A stretch of 64,000 nt of DNA from the NCBI GenBank assembly GCA_028551475.1, contig CM052355.1:17381543-17445542 (forward strand), in the 5' to 3' direction. Positions 39,001 through 49,053 of the stretch are shown here, one piece after another. Source of the stretch: Casuarina equisetifolia. Taxonomy: Eukaryota > Streptophyta > Magnoliopsida > Fagales > Casuarinaceae. The translations under genes and the position numbers were made by a program. The stretch's first letter is position 1. Every line of letters starts with the position of its first letter. The notes beneath the pieces were generated by a model. It did not search any database. It saw nothing but the letters and a program-made list of their open reading frames with translations, and was not told the origin of the DNA.

Positions 39001-40480
39001 GTATGCAACGAGAAGAACAATGGAGAGTTGCATCAAAAAGGGATCCTCTTACAAAAGGTTAAGTATCACTTTATATATAAGTATCATTCCTTATAAATAA
39101 CTTGGAGCTCGACTGGCATTGACATCTTAGATCACATGGTTGGCTGATGGGGCTAGGAGGATGGGGACCATTCTCCGTCTTTTCCTTTTAGTGGGAGGGG
39201 AAGCATTATAGTTTTCAGGAATTAGAGAAGCATTATAGTTGGCTGGCTTGCTAGCAAGACATATGCTGAACTGCATTTATCCATACTTTCAAGAGTTTCA
39301 CATCAGGGTGGGGATATTTATCTTTGAGACATAGCTAAACTAGGCTTTTGAAAATAGTGGTTGGAGAAATTGACAAAAATGATGGTCTCGTACTTACATA
39401 GATTTTGTATTCTCTTAGAGTTCGGTCATAAATACTAACTCAATTATGACTTATAACTGGTAGTTTAATGTGGTTTGTTTCAATCATCTGGAGACTATTT
39501 TGTTCTGAGAGCAGCTCTTACCTTGGAGAGAAGTTCTCGTTTCACGGCTTTTTGGGTCAAAACAAGATTTATGACCATTATCCGAAATGTTTGTAGAAAA
39601 CATATCATATCACAAGCACCCGAAAACCATACTTTCATTCACAAAAATATATCACACTACAAGCACCCGAAAACCGTACCTTCATTCACAATAATGTCTC
39701 ACACTACATGCACCCAGAAACCATACCTTCATTCACAATAATTGTTAAAAGGATTATAAACGAATCTCCAATCAAGAACCAGAACGTTTTTGGTGTTCTA
39801 ATCATAATGGCAACCGGAAGAAACCAATGCTAATAGTTAGTTTCTAAGAACTATCAATGTTTGACCACAATTCCCAGAACCCAATTCCTCTTCTTATTTG
39901 TTGAAACACATCCGATGTTACTGGAACAAATGCAGTCTAATTCCCGTACAAGAAACGTAAATATAACCAAATAAATCTCGTTGCCGAAATTTTAAATAAC
40001 AAGTGCATCGACATACAGAAGGCAGAACATAATGACTAACATCTAGAAGATCAAAGATCTAGAAAACAAAAGAGTAAAAGCAACTTCAAACATCACCTGC
40101 TTTCTTCGTCTCCAATCTTCCACGCCTTCCTTGAGCACAGTAGCTCCAATCACCACTGTCAACGGTAAAAGAACGCTAGGAGCTGAATAAGGTGCCAGGG
40201 GACTATACGAAACGCAAGCCACAACAAGAAAGTATATGTTAGCTACCCTCCTAAACTGCTCAAACAAAGACTTGGGAATAAAATTCCACATTGTATACTT
40301 AGTAAACCAAACGTTATTGTCCTTGTACTTCAAATTAACAGCCTCAGGACTACCCGGATCATTACAATATACTATCCTCGAGAACCCTTTCCTCCCACTT
40401 TGGGAATGCTCGTCTCCAAACTTAGGCCGACTACGCAAACACGAACAGAGTTGTATCCCTCTCCTTGGCCCTTCAGACAT
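33047..40480 (-). CDS. Phospholipid-transporting P4-ATPase (flippase), ALA8-12 group, 1162 aa
   Basis: P4-ATPases flip phospholipids to the cytosolic leaflet with an ALIS/CDC50 partner. Exons on the complement: 40480-40097, 38829-37475, 36681-36571, 36476-36200, 36011-35923, 35805-35697, 35631-35401, 35290-35165, 34657-34559, 34166-33975, 33562-33047. They total 3489 nt and all phases close. Domains: N-terminal [10 protein letters not shown] and [19 protein letters not shown] before TM1-2; actuator loop DGET at 192-195; PISL in TM4 at 370-373; phosphorylation Asp423 in [13 protein letters not shown]; nucleotide domain KGAD; hinge GDGANDVGM with Asp870; then TM5-10 from [18 protein letters not shown]. 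The length is close to Arabidopsis ALA8-12 (about 1180-1200), with a short tail ([16 protein letters not shown]). The nucleotide-domain motif reads ESQDEAA instead of the usual ESPDEAA (residue 541). I cannot fix the paralogue number. Confidence 0.93.
39604..39742. repeat. 47-bp minisatellite, three copies, in ALA intron 1
   Basis: Three imperfect head-to-tail copies share a core AAGCACCCGAAAACC and CTTCATTCACA. Cores start at 39614, 39661 and 39708, so the period is 47 bases. The copies differ by a few substitutions. They sit in the long first intron of the flippase gene. The open frame across them is a translation of the repeat, not a gene. Confidence 0.85.
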
Positions 40481-43400
40481 TTTCACGCATAAACCAGAAA
40501 TGGGTCTCTTTTTAACCAATGAAAACCAACAAGCCACAAAACTCCCTCACCTCACACTTCACGTTTCTCTTTTCACTTTCCAGAACGAGCAAACAAGTCA
40601 CAAGCTTACAGCTAGTCCTCCAAACTCAAATTCCCATTCATTGTAATATGAAAACCTCAATGAACCCCCAATACATTAAGCAGTCAATCATCAACAACAT
40701 GAAAAACCAAAAACGAGGGAAAAGGCGCGAAATACTAACTTGCACAATTTCTACTGAGACATAATCAATGCACTCATTCTATCCTGCTCTGTTTGTGAGA
40801 TACAACCCAATATAAGAAGGATGTGAACCACGTTGTACTTCAAGTTCCATACACTGACACCGACAACACAGAAATGATCCCCTCGTACTTCGCAGACAAT
40901 ATAACTAAACTTCTCCGACCAATATTCTTTGGGAAACCCAAGAGTTGGTCTCTCCAAATTCCTTACTTTCATGTGAAGTTGCAGACACCGGTTCCTTGTG
41001 GGGTTTAGCTGAATGGTACAGAAAGAATGTGACAAAAAGCGAGTTTTGCACCCAGTGGTAGTAGCTAGCCTTCTCTTGCCGCTTTTATAGGCAGAGATAA
41101 AATAACAGAGAAAGGCTAACATAGAATCCAAGCAGATGATTATTGCCCCGGACTTCGGAGGGGTTTCGCTGGAAGTTCGGGGAAGCTTGACGTAGAATCG
41201 TATGGCTACACGTCATAGTCCTTTGCCTTCCACGTCGCTGCTGAACCTATGCCTCACTGCGGCTTTCTCTCGCCCTACTGCTTTTTTCTCTCTCCCTCTC
41301 TCGGCCTCGGCCTGCGTTGTTTCTAACGAGTTCCACCTTTTTCCCCACTGTAACTTTTTACACTCAAACCTATGGGGTATTCACCAAGACTTCTGCGCCC
41401 AATATGGTCAACCCCATTAAATCATTTTCCTTTTTGGTATGCAAGTAATTATATCCGAGAAAAAATTGTTAACACTTTCATATCCCTCACCGACTCAGGT
41501 CGTAAGAAAAAAAGACTTGTCAAAGTTATGTTGGGGAGAAAAAGCACCATTATGTAAAATGGAATACGTAATTTTTGTCTCGATTAACAGATGTTTTTCA
41601 TGTAATGAACACGCAACACATTAAACGTGGAACTGAACACTTGATTAGCCATGGAATCGACGTGAATAAAGTTATTCTGTTTTCAAGTGCCATAGCGAAA
41701 TTGTCATAATGTGTTTCAGCGTAAAGGCTTACGGGATCTTCTAACGTTTTGTAGAAACCTTCATTCTTCCATTGCAAGTTTGACTTGACTGTTCATCTAT
41801 TGTTTCCTTACACGAACATCTCATTGGAGAATAATCTAACCTTGTGTAATTGGACGGCATCCGTATAATTCCTTGTTCTGGTTCTAGAGAGGGCAACTAT
41901 TGGTGCTGCCTCCGCAAAGTTGCTTGCTGAAGGCGGTCGGAGTCTCTACAATAAAGCTTAGTGCTGGGACCTTCGAATCTAGTAGTCGTGTAATGCTCGG
42001 AACTGTGCCATATGCAAAAAGGGTCCAGTGATGTGATTGCCTTGGCCCGCATGCGTGCCACAAACGACGAGAGTCGTAATTGAAGAAACCCAAGTGATGC
42101 GTTTAGTAGTTGCTTTGGTGTTTGAATTGGGAGACGATGGCTGAAACCCTTCTGCTCTCTTTATGCGCATGCGTTGGGAAGCTTATTAGTCGCATGCAAA
42201 TACTTTATGGATATGAATCGAAACTAGACCTTATCGAGGTGGAACCCATCTGTTTCAGAACTCTACCTCCACTTTATGAATTCAAGTGAGTGGTTAAATT
42301 CAACCGATGGGACGAGCTGGGCTCAACACTGATGCGTTGCCAGGAATTATTCCCCTGTTTTTAGCCAACATTTATATTACGAATCCAACTGTGTATGAGT
42401 TTTTCAACCAATTTGACACCTCAAACTGAATCCCTGAAATGGTCAAGGGGCTGCACAAAGATTACTTCTGACCATCGGTTTCGACGTACAGCAGTTACTT
42501 GTCCCAAGAGGCAATTTGAGTGGTAGAAACGTAAAGAATATCCTGCACAAGAATCTCGCCAACCACGTCTTCTGGGTGGGAGTGTTTGTTTATCAATAAT
42601 CTTAAGACGTCATTACATGATGATTCCATAATTTACTTGTTTTCCCTTGGCAGTATTAATTGATCCAGCTCACAACTGCTGCCAACTACTAGTTGCATTG
42701 CTGCAGTCCCAATGATGTACTTGTTGGGAGAATTCAACAAAGTCGCATCATCTACATAGAGATTGAACACATAAATATAAGAATACATAGATCCAAATAC
42801 AACATATTTAAGATGTTCAAAACATCATAATGTCCTACGTCTCTATAGTCTCTTCTCATTAGATTTTCTCATCATACATTCCATTTTCTCAAATAGGTAT
42901 CTCATGGATTCTCTCATCAACTAGAATCCATAAGAGGGGCCTTTTTCAACAATTAGCCCCTCATGGGGACTCTCTCAATTTGCCCACTAGGTTTCTCTAT
43001 ATTTTTCTTATTTATAGAGAAATCCTAAAGGAATCATAGTTGAATACTAGTAAGAAAACTTACTCCACATAAGGATAAGAATCCTAATCCAACACTACTA
43101 GGAATAAGGATAAGAATCTTAATCTAACACTACTAGGAAATCCACTATATTTAGAAGATATTTTCTAGTTGCACAATTACATAAAGACCCATGATTGTAA
43201 TGATAATCATACCCTTTAATCTAATTATTTCACAAATCTTAATAGTACCTTAAAAAAAGGTTTTGCTTAAGATTACACCCTTTGATATGGGGGCCTTTTA
43301 TTGGATGCCTTCTCTGGAATGCGATTTGAAAAAGGGTTTCATGGGGCATCTCAACAACCTTTCTTTCTTAACCCTAAACGTGAAGCAACTTCATGTTTTG

Positions 43401-44149
43401 CATGTGACCAGTAAAGGTTAGAAAGCACGTCTTTAGCTTCTTTACTTGGGAAGATGTTATCAACTTTGAGTGTGCTTTCTCCAAAGAATGAATCAAATTT
43501 TGGGACCTGGGTTTCTTTTATGGATTTCAAGCAAAACACATTCACCATGATCAAAGTTGCAGCATCTAGTGAAAAGATAACAAAGTTCTTAAGGTTTAAA
43601 GTTCAATATAAAAGTAAATTAAAAAGTTTTAAAAAATTATTTTTCATATATACATTATTTCAAAATAGACTAATTTTTAGTCTACAATTGTTTTTGTAGA
43701 TAGTAGTTGTTAATCTTTTAAGCAATGTAATTAACATTTTAAACAAGAAATACAAAAAATAGACATTTTTTAATTAATGTTTGCCATATGGAGAATTATT
43801 ATTATTATTATTATTATTATTTATTTTTTACTCAAAAACTTTACATCTTTTATTTATTTATGTATTTGTTTGACAAAAAGATATCGTTTTCCAAATTCAA
43901 ATTCAATATATTAGATTTATGTTATTCCAATGTTTATTTATTTCTTTTATTCTACGAAGTAACATTTTAAATTCCTTGCAGTAGAAACATATTTCACTGA
44001 AGACAAAGCTTCCAGTGCTACCCAATAACCCTCTAGTTTCCAAATAATTTTAGATATAAAAATATCCTTTTTTAAATAAAAGTCAAACTTAAATCAAGAG
44101 ATCTCAAGTTAGATAGAATTGCATACCACCAAACTAAGGTGTCTCTAAA
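40481..44149. other. Intergenic: ALA promoter and left flank of the copia element
   Basis: No recognised gene. The ALA leader and promoter should lie in 40481 to about 41250. A GCCACGTC-like motif near 41230 could be regulatory. Around 43060-43130 a stretch of about 40 bases with AAGGATAAGAATC and TAATC...AACACTACTAGGAA occurs twice in tandem. A 67-residue frame at 43351-43554 on the - strand looks somewhat protein-like but matches nothing I know. An (ATT)n run lies at 43795-43821. Old transposon debris is likely in 42700-43300. Confidence 0.5.
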
Positions 44150-44421
44150 GAATTTGATGAACTCTTGTATGTTTGGAACAAAAGCTTGTTTACTGATCAA
44201 GCAAAACCAAAACTAGTTACAAGAGAAAACAAAGCCGTAGAGAGAAGAACTCTTAATGTGCGGCTATTATGATTTACATGTTAACCTAAGAGGCTATATA
44301 TAAACATAAATAAGGCTTATACAAGGGAAACCCTAATATCTCATAATATAGGAAAATATATTGGGTCTTATTCTAGGTGCAATATATGGTAACATAAATA
44401 TAAAATCTTCAACCTTCAACA
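44150..44421 (-). repeat. 3' LTR of the copia element (outer end approximate)
   Basis: The LTR starts TGTTGAAGGTTGAAG directly after the polypurine tract. Inside it are TATATATAGCC (promoter-like, near 44295) and GTTCTTCTCTCTACGG. The outer CA end and the target-site duplication could not be fixed; candidates lie between 44130 and 44180. Confidence 0.65.
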
Positions 44422-44485
44422 CCCCCCTTCAAGCTGAGGGTCGAAAGAAGTCCAAGACCCCAAGCTTGCTAAGGAGATGATAGTG

Positions 44486-44949
44486 TTAATTTGTCCCTAA
44501 AGCCTTGGTTAGAATATCTGCAGGTTGGTCACCACTCCCAACATGTGCTGTGCTAATTAAACCATGACGTATTTTTTCTCGAATAAAATAACAAGAAACA
44601 TCTATATGCTTGGTCTTCTGATGAAAGACTGGGTTTTCTGTCAATTTTTGCGCTGCTTCATTATCACAATATAACAGCACTGGCTGTGAAACATTAATTC
44701 CCATATCTTTTAATAGACCAACCACCCAAACGATCTCATAAGTAGTGGTTGTCATGGCCCTGTATTTAGCCTCTATTGAAGAAAGAGTCACAACTAGTTA
44801 TTTTTTACTTTTCCAAGAAATTACTGAATGTCCAAGTGTAAGACAGAAGCCAATAGTGGATCGACGTGTCATAGGGCATTTTGCATAGCTAGCATCACAG
44901 AAAGCTTGCAAGAGAAAATCGACATATGAAGGAAAGAATAAACCAAGCC
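44486..44949 (-). pseudogene. Copia RNase H region (C-terminal end of pol)
   Basis: Residues in two pieces match copia RNase H: FCDASYAKCPMTRRSTIGFC, then a TAA, then TLSSIEAKYRAMTTTTYE, LLYCDNEAAQKLTENPVFH, TKHIDVSCYFIREK and QPADILTKAL. The catalytic Asp (FCDAS), Glu (IEAKY) and Asp (YCDNEAA) are visible. The stop between the first two blocks lies in a run of A after SWKSKK. The domain ends just before the polypurine tract, as expected. Confidence 0.82.
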
Positions 44950-46536
44950 CTATTGTTCCTTTAAGATACTTGACAATGCGGAGAGCTGCCTCCCATGGGA
45001 TTGCTTGGGAGCATGCATGAATTGACTTAAGAGGTGTACGGGAAAAGCAATGTCAGGGCGTGTCATATCAAGATAATTCAGCTTACCAATCAATTGTTGA
45101 TAACTCAAGATGTTCTCAAATGGTGGATCATCTATTTGTGGACGAACTTGCTCATCATATTTCAAGCTAGTAAATAAGACATTTGTCTCCATAGGATTTC
45201 CAACAGGCTTTACAGTTGATAGTCTCAATTCAGAGATCAATTCTAAGATATATTTACGTTGACTAAGATGCATGCCATTTGAATCTCGAAGGATCTCAAC
45301 TCCAAGAAAATACTTAAGTTCTCCCAAATCCTTGATTCGAAATGTAGAATGAAGATAGGCTTGTAAAGCCTCAATTTCTTGTGTGTCATCACCAGTAATT
45401 AAGATGTCATCCACATATATAAGCACTAAAACAATATTATTATCTTGTCCTTTAGTGAAAAGAGAATAGTCATACAGTGACTGTCGATAGCCAGCAGATA
45501 CTAAAGCTTCTGTAAACTTCTCATTCCACTGTCGTGAAGCTTGCTTTAACCCATACAAAGATTTCTTCAATCGACATACTTTGGACCCCCCTTCAAAAGG
45601 ACTCCTAGGTGGTGGTTTCATATATACTTCCTCATCTAAATCTCCCTGTAGAAATGCATTATGGACATCCATTTGTCGAATAGTCCATTTACGTTGTGAA
45701 GCAATAGATAATGCACTTCTAACTGTCATAGATTTTACTGTAGGAGAGAAAGTCTCATGATAATTGATGCCTTCTGTCTGACTATAACCCTTCGCTACTA
45801 GACGAGCCTTAAACCGCTCAATATTCCCATCAGCATGATACTTAATCTTGTATACCCATTTACATCCTACGGGTTTTCTTTATGGTGGTAGGTCTACCAA
45901 TTCCCATGTTCCATTCGATTCTAATGCTTTCATTTCCTGATCCATGGCATCTCGCCATCTAGAATCCTTAACTGCCTCATGGTAGAACAAGGGTTCTATC
46001 TCAGGTGAAATGGCTGCTATGAAGTGTTGATGTGGAATGGGTAAATGTGTATAAGATACATAGTCAGATATGGGGTATTGTATGGATGAGCCAACATTGT
46101 TGCAAACATAATCTTGAGTCTATATGGGTGGACTGGAAATTCTAGTAGATCGTCTAGGAGGTGATGAAAGGACTATGGGATTATGCATGGTTGGTGAGAA
46201 ATGATCATCTGCTGTCTCATCATAAGTGAAAACAAGAGGTGATGTAGAAGGAGGATCTATAATCTCCAAGGTAAAATCATTGGGTTGGTTGCTTGAGATA
46301 TTGGAAGTGGTAATATCTTTTGTAGTATGAATGGTTGTATCAAGAATGGAATTTGATTGGGTAGGAGAGATTACCTGAGTATCTGAATTAGGGTTAACTC
46401 TGATAACTTGTTGTGCATGCTCCTCATCTTGAGATGACATCATAGGGAATTCTGAGGAATGGGACCCATTCTTTATGTTTGTAAAAGGGAAAACATTTTC
46501 ATGAAAATAAACATTACGAGTCACAAAAAATTTCTT
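44950..46536 (-). pseudogene. Copia reverse transcriptase region, interrupted
   Basis: Frames at 46120-46524 (linker to RT) and 44950-45729 (RT core) are joined by a segment with a stop at 45880. RT motifs are clear: [33 protein letters not shown], and the catalytic [11 protein letters not shown] with the YVDD box intact, then [12 protein letters not shown]. Near 44997 one base is missing relative to the family pattern, and this shifts the frame shortly before the RNase H domain. The core active site is preserved even though the gene is dead, which suggests a fairly recent loss. Confidence 0.85.
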
Positions 46537-46539
46537 TCT

Positions 46540-47481
46540 TTAAATGTCATAAAGTTTATACCCTTTTTGCCTAAAAGGGTATTCCATAAAAATGCTAGGA
46601 ATAGCTCGAGGGGCAAATTTATCTTTATGCCCCACCACTGAAGCATAGCAAAGACAACCGAAGACTCGAAGTCTAGAAAGGTCAGGAGCTTTCCCATGAA
46701 TCATCTCATAAGGAGATTTTCCGTGTAAGACTGAAGAAGGAATGCGATTGATAATGTGTGTGGCAGTGAGTATACATTCACCCCAAAAACATGTAGGCAT
46801 GTGACTTTGAAATTTTAATGCCCGTGCAACATCTAATAAATGACGATGTTTACGTTCTACCACACCATTCTATTGTGGGGTATATACACATGAACTTTCA
46901 TGCATTATACCTCGTGATGAAAACAATTTGTCACATGAGGAATTAAAGAAATCAGTTGCATTATCAGAACGAATGCGTTTGATTCCAATGCTAAAATGAT
47001 TTTGAATTGTGTTAAAGAAACGTTCTAAATGTGATACTGTTTCAATCTTATGTTTCATGAGGAAAGTCCAAGTTCCTCGTGAAAAATCATCAACAATGGT
47101 TAGAAAATATTTCAAACCATCATAATTTGGGGCATGATATGGTCCCCAAATGTCCACATGGATTAAATCAAAAAGATTTTTGACATTCTCAGTGCGAACA
47201 GTGAATGAATCACGTGTTTTCTTAGCAAGAGGGAAAACTGAGCAATGGAAATCAGAAGACGAAAAATTTTTGAAATCATTCAAAAATTTAAATTTAGATA
47301 AAGACATGTGACCAAGTCTTGAATGCCATAAATGAAAATTAAGGTCATTACATGCTGAAGTAATTGAAAGGGCCGGTGCAGTACCAGAAAATTTGCTAAC
47401 ATGCTTATTCTTAGGGTGCAAGAAAAAATAAAGTTCATGTCGCATTCTACCAATTTCCTTGACATCACCCGTCGAGAGGTC
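46540..47481 (-). pseudogene. Copia integrase region, interrupted by in-frame stops
   Basis: The frames at 46870-47445 and 46540-46863 are collinear parts of one integrase. The zinc-binding part has HSRLGHMS, but the expected second cysteine of the CXXC pair is phenylalanine (HCSVFPLAKK). Catalytic-core landmarks are HVDIWGPY, TIVDDFSRGTWTF and RIRSDNATDF; the glutamate region ([10 protein letters not shown]) follows a TAG at 46870. A further TAA ends the second frame at 46540, after YKLYDI. The frames are in register, so only nonsense changes separate them. The enzyme cannot be made whole without readthrough. Confidence 0.8.
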
Positions 47482-49053
47482 CTAAAACACACACAAATCA
47501 GCATAGAAAACCACTAAACAGTTATTCTCAGCAGTGAATTTAGTTACGGACAACAAATTATATTTGAAATCACAAGAATAAAGAACGGTATGTAATTTTA
47601 AACCGTCAACTAGGGTTATGGAACCAGTGTGGGTGACTTGGGTTAATTCCCCATTTGGCAGTTTAACAAATCTAGACTTAGTCATGCATTTAACAGGAAA
47701 TTCTAAGCAATTAAAATCAGCAGTAATATGATCACTGACCCCACTATCTATAATCCAAATGTAAAGAAAAGATTCTGAAATACCTGCTCCATTAGCATGA
47801 GAGGTCCTACCATAGTCTTCCTTGATCAAATGGATAATGCGCTCATACTGCTCTGGTGTAAAAGTGCAATGACTAGGCTCAAGAGTGGCCAAATTGATAG
47901 TAGAATTACTAGTAAAATTCTTGTGACCTGGGGGATAGCCATTAAGCTTGTAACAAGCTTCCTTCTTATGTCCAAAAAGCTGACAATGCTCACATTGTGG
48001 TCCTTTAAGACGATAACAACTTTCCTTGCGGTGCCCCTTTCGTTCACAATGCTCACATTTGGGTTTGCCAGAAACCCAAGATGATGTATCATTTTGCCCT
48101 ACTTTGAGTGAAAACGATGTGTCATTTTCGTTATGCAGAGGTGTTGTCCTAGTTGATCGCTTAGGCCCTGGTGTTGTAACAAATGGCTCAAATGCGGACC
48201 AGCTTGTTGCGTCGGTCTCATATGTCGACGTAAAAGCCTGAGAATCACCAATCGTCTTCTCTAGACCTCCATACCGGTATTCGACATTGTTGGCGATGGA
48301 GTAAGCTTGCAAAACGTCAGGAAGTGGCCTCATGAGCAAAATATGGTCTCTAAGATGAGAAAAGCGATCATCTAGTCCTTTCAAGAATTGATAAAACTTC
48401 ATGCGTTCTTGATGAAGTTTCCAACCGTCAGTTTTGGACATTTCTGGTGAATCCAGAGCCATCAATGTTGCATACTCATCCCATAGTGCTCTCAAGAGAT
48501 GAAAATAAGAAGCAATTGATCCACCCGATTGCTTCGTGGAGCTTAATTCATTCAAAAGGTCATAGATTCGGGTCGGGTCGACCTGGCTATAACGAGTACA
48601 TAGCTCATTCCAGAGATCAGCAGCACTAACTGTGTAGATTAAGCCCTCATGGAGTTGCCCAGATAGCGAGTTAAGGATCCAAGAAAGACAAATTGTATTA
48701 CAACGCTCCCAGATAGGCAAATAAGGCGAATTTTCAGCCAGAGTAGGGTATTTGCCATCCACAAATACCAACTTGTTCTTAGAGAGAAGAGCAAGTTTTA
48801 TAGCACGACTCCAAACAACATAATTACTAGAGCCATTGAGTTTAAAACCAACCAAAGGAGCTCCACTAGTATCACCGGGTGGTAGATATAGGGGATCATT
48901 CGGGTCTGTGATGATCGGAATTGGGGAAACATAACCCTCATGATGATCCGATTTAGAACCTGATTGATTCCCCTTCTCTTGGTGAGTTTTTCGAGCATGA
49001 GGAGCAACATATGGAGTAACCGGTGGTTGAAGAGGATCTGACTCAGTAGCCAT
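47482..49053 (-). pseudogene. Copia gag and start of protease (523 codons, then stop)
   Basis: The capsid part shows the copia gag pattern (PLVGFKLNGSSNYVVWSRAIK, CLSWILNSLSG, DLWNELCTRYSQVD). Two CX2CX4HX4C zinc knuckles follow in close succession (CEHCERKGHRKESC and CEHCQLFGHKKEAC). The aspartic protease signature IIDSGVSDHI comes near residue 435. The frame ends at a TAG at 47482, and the next frame continues the same protein without a shift, so this is a nonsense mutation inside the polyprotein, not its natural end. Met at 49053 is the first in frame and fits the family. Confidence 0.85.

Larger units (their letters stand above)
44150..49053 (-). mobile_element. Ty1/copia LTR retrotransposon, 5'-truncated and inactivated
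   Basis: Read on the - strand, the order is gag, protease, integrase, reverse transcriptase, RNase H, a GAAGGGGGG polypurine tract and a 3' LTR beginning TGTTGAAGG at 44421. This is the copia order, with integrase before RT. No second copy of the LTR sequence occurs upstream of gag within the window, and no TGGTATCAGAGC primer site is seen there, so the 5' end seems lost. In-frame stops and one frameshift split the polyprotein into at least six frames. It lies between the flippase and kinase genes. Confidence 0.88.

Noticed and set aside
39604..39742. Regularly spaced repeats resembling a CRISPR array
   Set aside because: The repeats are contiguous with no unique spacers, and the context is a plant intron.
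41202..41420. 72-residue + strand frame starting MATRHSPLPSTSLL, resembling a transit peptide
   Set aside because: No downstream exon or family match is seen. It lies in the promoter side of the flippase gene and ends quickly.
43351..43554. 67-residue - strand frame with plausible protein composition
   Set aside because: No family recognised, no flanking exons, and it sits in a region of transposon debris.
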